Assembly (NCBI RefSeq): GCF_001186125.1
Contig: NW_014040328.1
Location: forward strand, 2,453 to 23,402
DNA from: Sphaeroforma arctica JP610
Lineage: Eukaryota > Opisthokonta > Ichthyosporea > Ichthyophonida
Direction: 5' to 3'
Length of the DNA stretch: 20,950 nucleotides
The position numbers were made by a program, and so were the translations under genes. The notes below the pieces were generated by a model. That model did not search any database and was not told the origin of the DNA. It was given only the letters and a program-made list of their open reading frames with translations. This document shows, piece after piece, positions 19,808 to 20,950 of the stretch. Position 1 is the first letter of the stretch; each line of letters begins with the position of its first letter.

Positions 19808-20009
19808 CTTACATCAATACCCATAGGCGGAACTGCCTTTCCATCAACGTTAGACATATCGGGGATTGAAACTTCTCCACCTGCAATTGATGTATTGCTT
19901 CGGAGGAAAACGACCGAATCCAAAGGCCTTTTGATATGTATTTAATGAGTAAGGCAGCGAAGTAGCCGTTACGGCCGGGACAATCGACATTGTTCACAAA
20001 GAACGACAT
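19808..20009 (-). pseudogene. Coding-like sequence on the minus strand abutting the inverted LTR, unidentified
   Basis: An ATG at 20007-20009 (minus) opens MSFFVNNVDCPGRNGYFAAL. Closer to the LTR another minus-strand frame reads GGEVSIPDMSNVDGKAVPPM. Both have good protein-like composition. The sequence stops at the LTR edge. It may be one side of a unit interrupted by the LTR-bounded block, the other side being 14085-14383. A TTGCAG before the second read could be a splice acceptor. Family not recognised; host gene or another mobile element. Confidence 0.35.
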
Positions 20010-20084
20010 TTTAAACTGTATTGGGAACAAAAATCATTTATTTATGTATGAATAAAATGTACATCAATATGAAGACTCCAAAAA

Positions 20085-20824
20085 AGAAACATGGGAGTTG
20101 CGGCAGACGATGGCAGTATCTTCTGAGTCTGAAACCGAGCTTTCCTACGTTCATGCTTTATTTTATGGGTACATCATCACTCGTATCCGATGATACGGCA
20201 GGATCGCATTCAATTGTTCTTCTTCTATCATATATGGGACTTGAATGTGTACTCACGTCCCTCAGTGGCGGAATAAGATAAGTTTCATCGTTATCTGACT
20301 ATGCCAGCCGCAATATTATTTGTTGTTGTGATAGAAGCGGATACTTTACTGAATGTTGATTCCAGAAGAAATCTACGACAGGAAGGATCACGAATTGTAC
20401 ATTTCTGGAAGAAAATGAACACACTCTCGGTCTCATCATTCGGGGATGGCTCCCCTACCCACTTCTACGACCTAGCAGCCGCTTACGATAACAAACTTGC
20501 GGAAATATATTCAGCCTGAGATGACCCAAAGTTGGGGGCCCAGACTGAAATTTTGTATAGTTTTTGGTGATTGAGACGGGGGTACTTGCCGAGGGCGGTC
20601 TACCGGTTCATTTGGGACTACCTGAAGATCGAGTCCAAATGTATGGCCCTCATAGATACAGTGATCCGCTGGAAAGTATGTTTGAAGAGAGACTGGAGTT
20701 GTTGGCCAATGGTACGCGTGCTCTGTGTACACGTAGACCTCCGGTATGGATATACTATAGACGCCAGGGTCCGAGAGTAGTGGCTTCTACAGGGTCCATG
20801 GATAGTGGATACGTGACCTTATAG
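20085..20824 (+). pseudogene. Coding-like stretches in changing + strand frames, unidentified
   Basis: Several short reads look protein-like: MAVSSESETELSYVHALFYG (about 20111-20170), FWKKMNTLSVSSFGDGSPTH (about 20404-20463), and near 20600-20760 a read with VQMYGPHRYSDPLESMFEER and RPPVWIYYRRQGPR. They are in different frames with no clear introns, so either this is a decayed gene or element, or a gene whose introns I cannot place. No motif identifies the family. The last 120 bp of the window hold nothing I can support. Confidence 0.3.
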
Positions 20825-20950
20825 AATAGCCTAAAGAGCCCATACCACCTCCTATCCAGTATAATGCTAATAGGAAAAATTGTCCTATCGGCCGTTGTCC
20901 GCCTACCTTTCCGGTCTGACACCACTAGCATTTGCCGAAGTAACTTCAGC

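Overview
The window looks like nuclear DNA of a eukaryote, probably a unicellular one. It has GT-AG introns with GTATGT/GTAAGT donors, one intron-rich host gene with long introns, a large GT microsatellite and a cluster of decayed LTR retrotransposons. Nothing fixes the species. An ichthyosporean-like or other protist genome is a guess only. No bacterial operon structure, tRNA, rRNA or CRISPR array was seen.

Left part (1-1650): an interrupted (GT)n microsatellite, then non-coding DNA with an ~84-bp direct duplication, a 9-bp-arm palindrome and a 19-bp tandem repeat just before a start codon.

Host gene (1682-7824, + strand): one eight-exon gene can be read directly. All seven introns are GT-AG and every exon phase agrees, giving a predicted 803-residue protein. 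The first ~600 residues are Ser/Thr/Pro-rich and look disordered. They carry candidate protein phosphatase 1 docking motifs (RVSF, and GILR followed by VTF) and basic phosphorylation-type motifs. Residues ~600-720 look like a PH/PTB-type fold (low confidence), followed by an unrecognised C-terminus. It may be a signalling scaffold or PP1-targeting protein (inference). This is the most interesting host feature.

Middle (7825-10380): mostly non-coding, with a 14-bp triplicated repeat and a possible minus-strand exon fragment bearing a CxxC motif.

Retroelement cluster (10380-20010): first, remnants of a Gag/protease-type sequence (+) and an integrase (-) lying in opposite orientations, then a GC-richer unidentified stretch. 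After these comes a broken Ty1/copia element (14384 to about 18680) with recognisable Gag zinc knuckle, integrase, reverse transcriptase and RNase H. Its left LTR is in + orientation, but the only other LTR copy (19588-19807) is inverted, and ~900 bp of unrelated sequence lies between the end of the RNase H and that inverted LTR. Sequences on both outer sides of the LTR pair read as coding-like on the minus strand, so the block may have landed inside an older minus-strand unit.

Right end (20010-20950): short coding-like stretches in several frames that I cannot identify.
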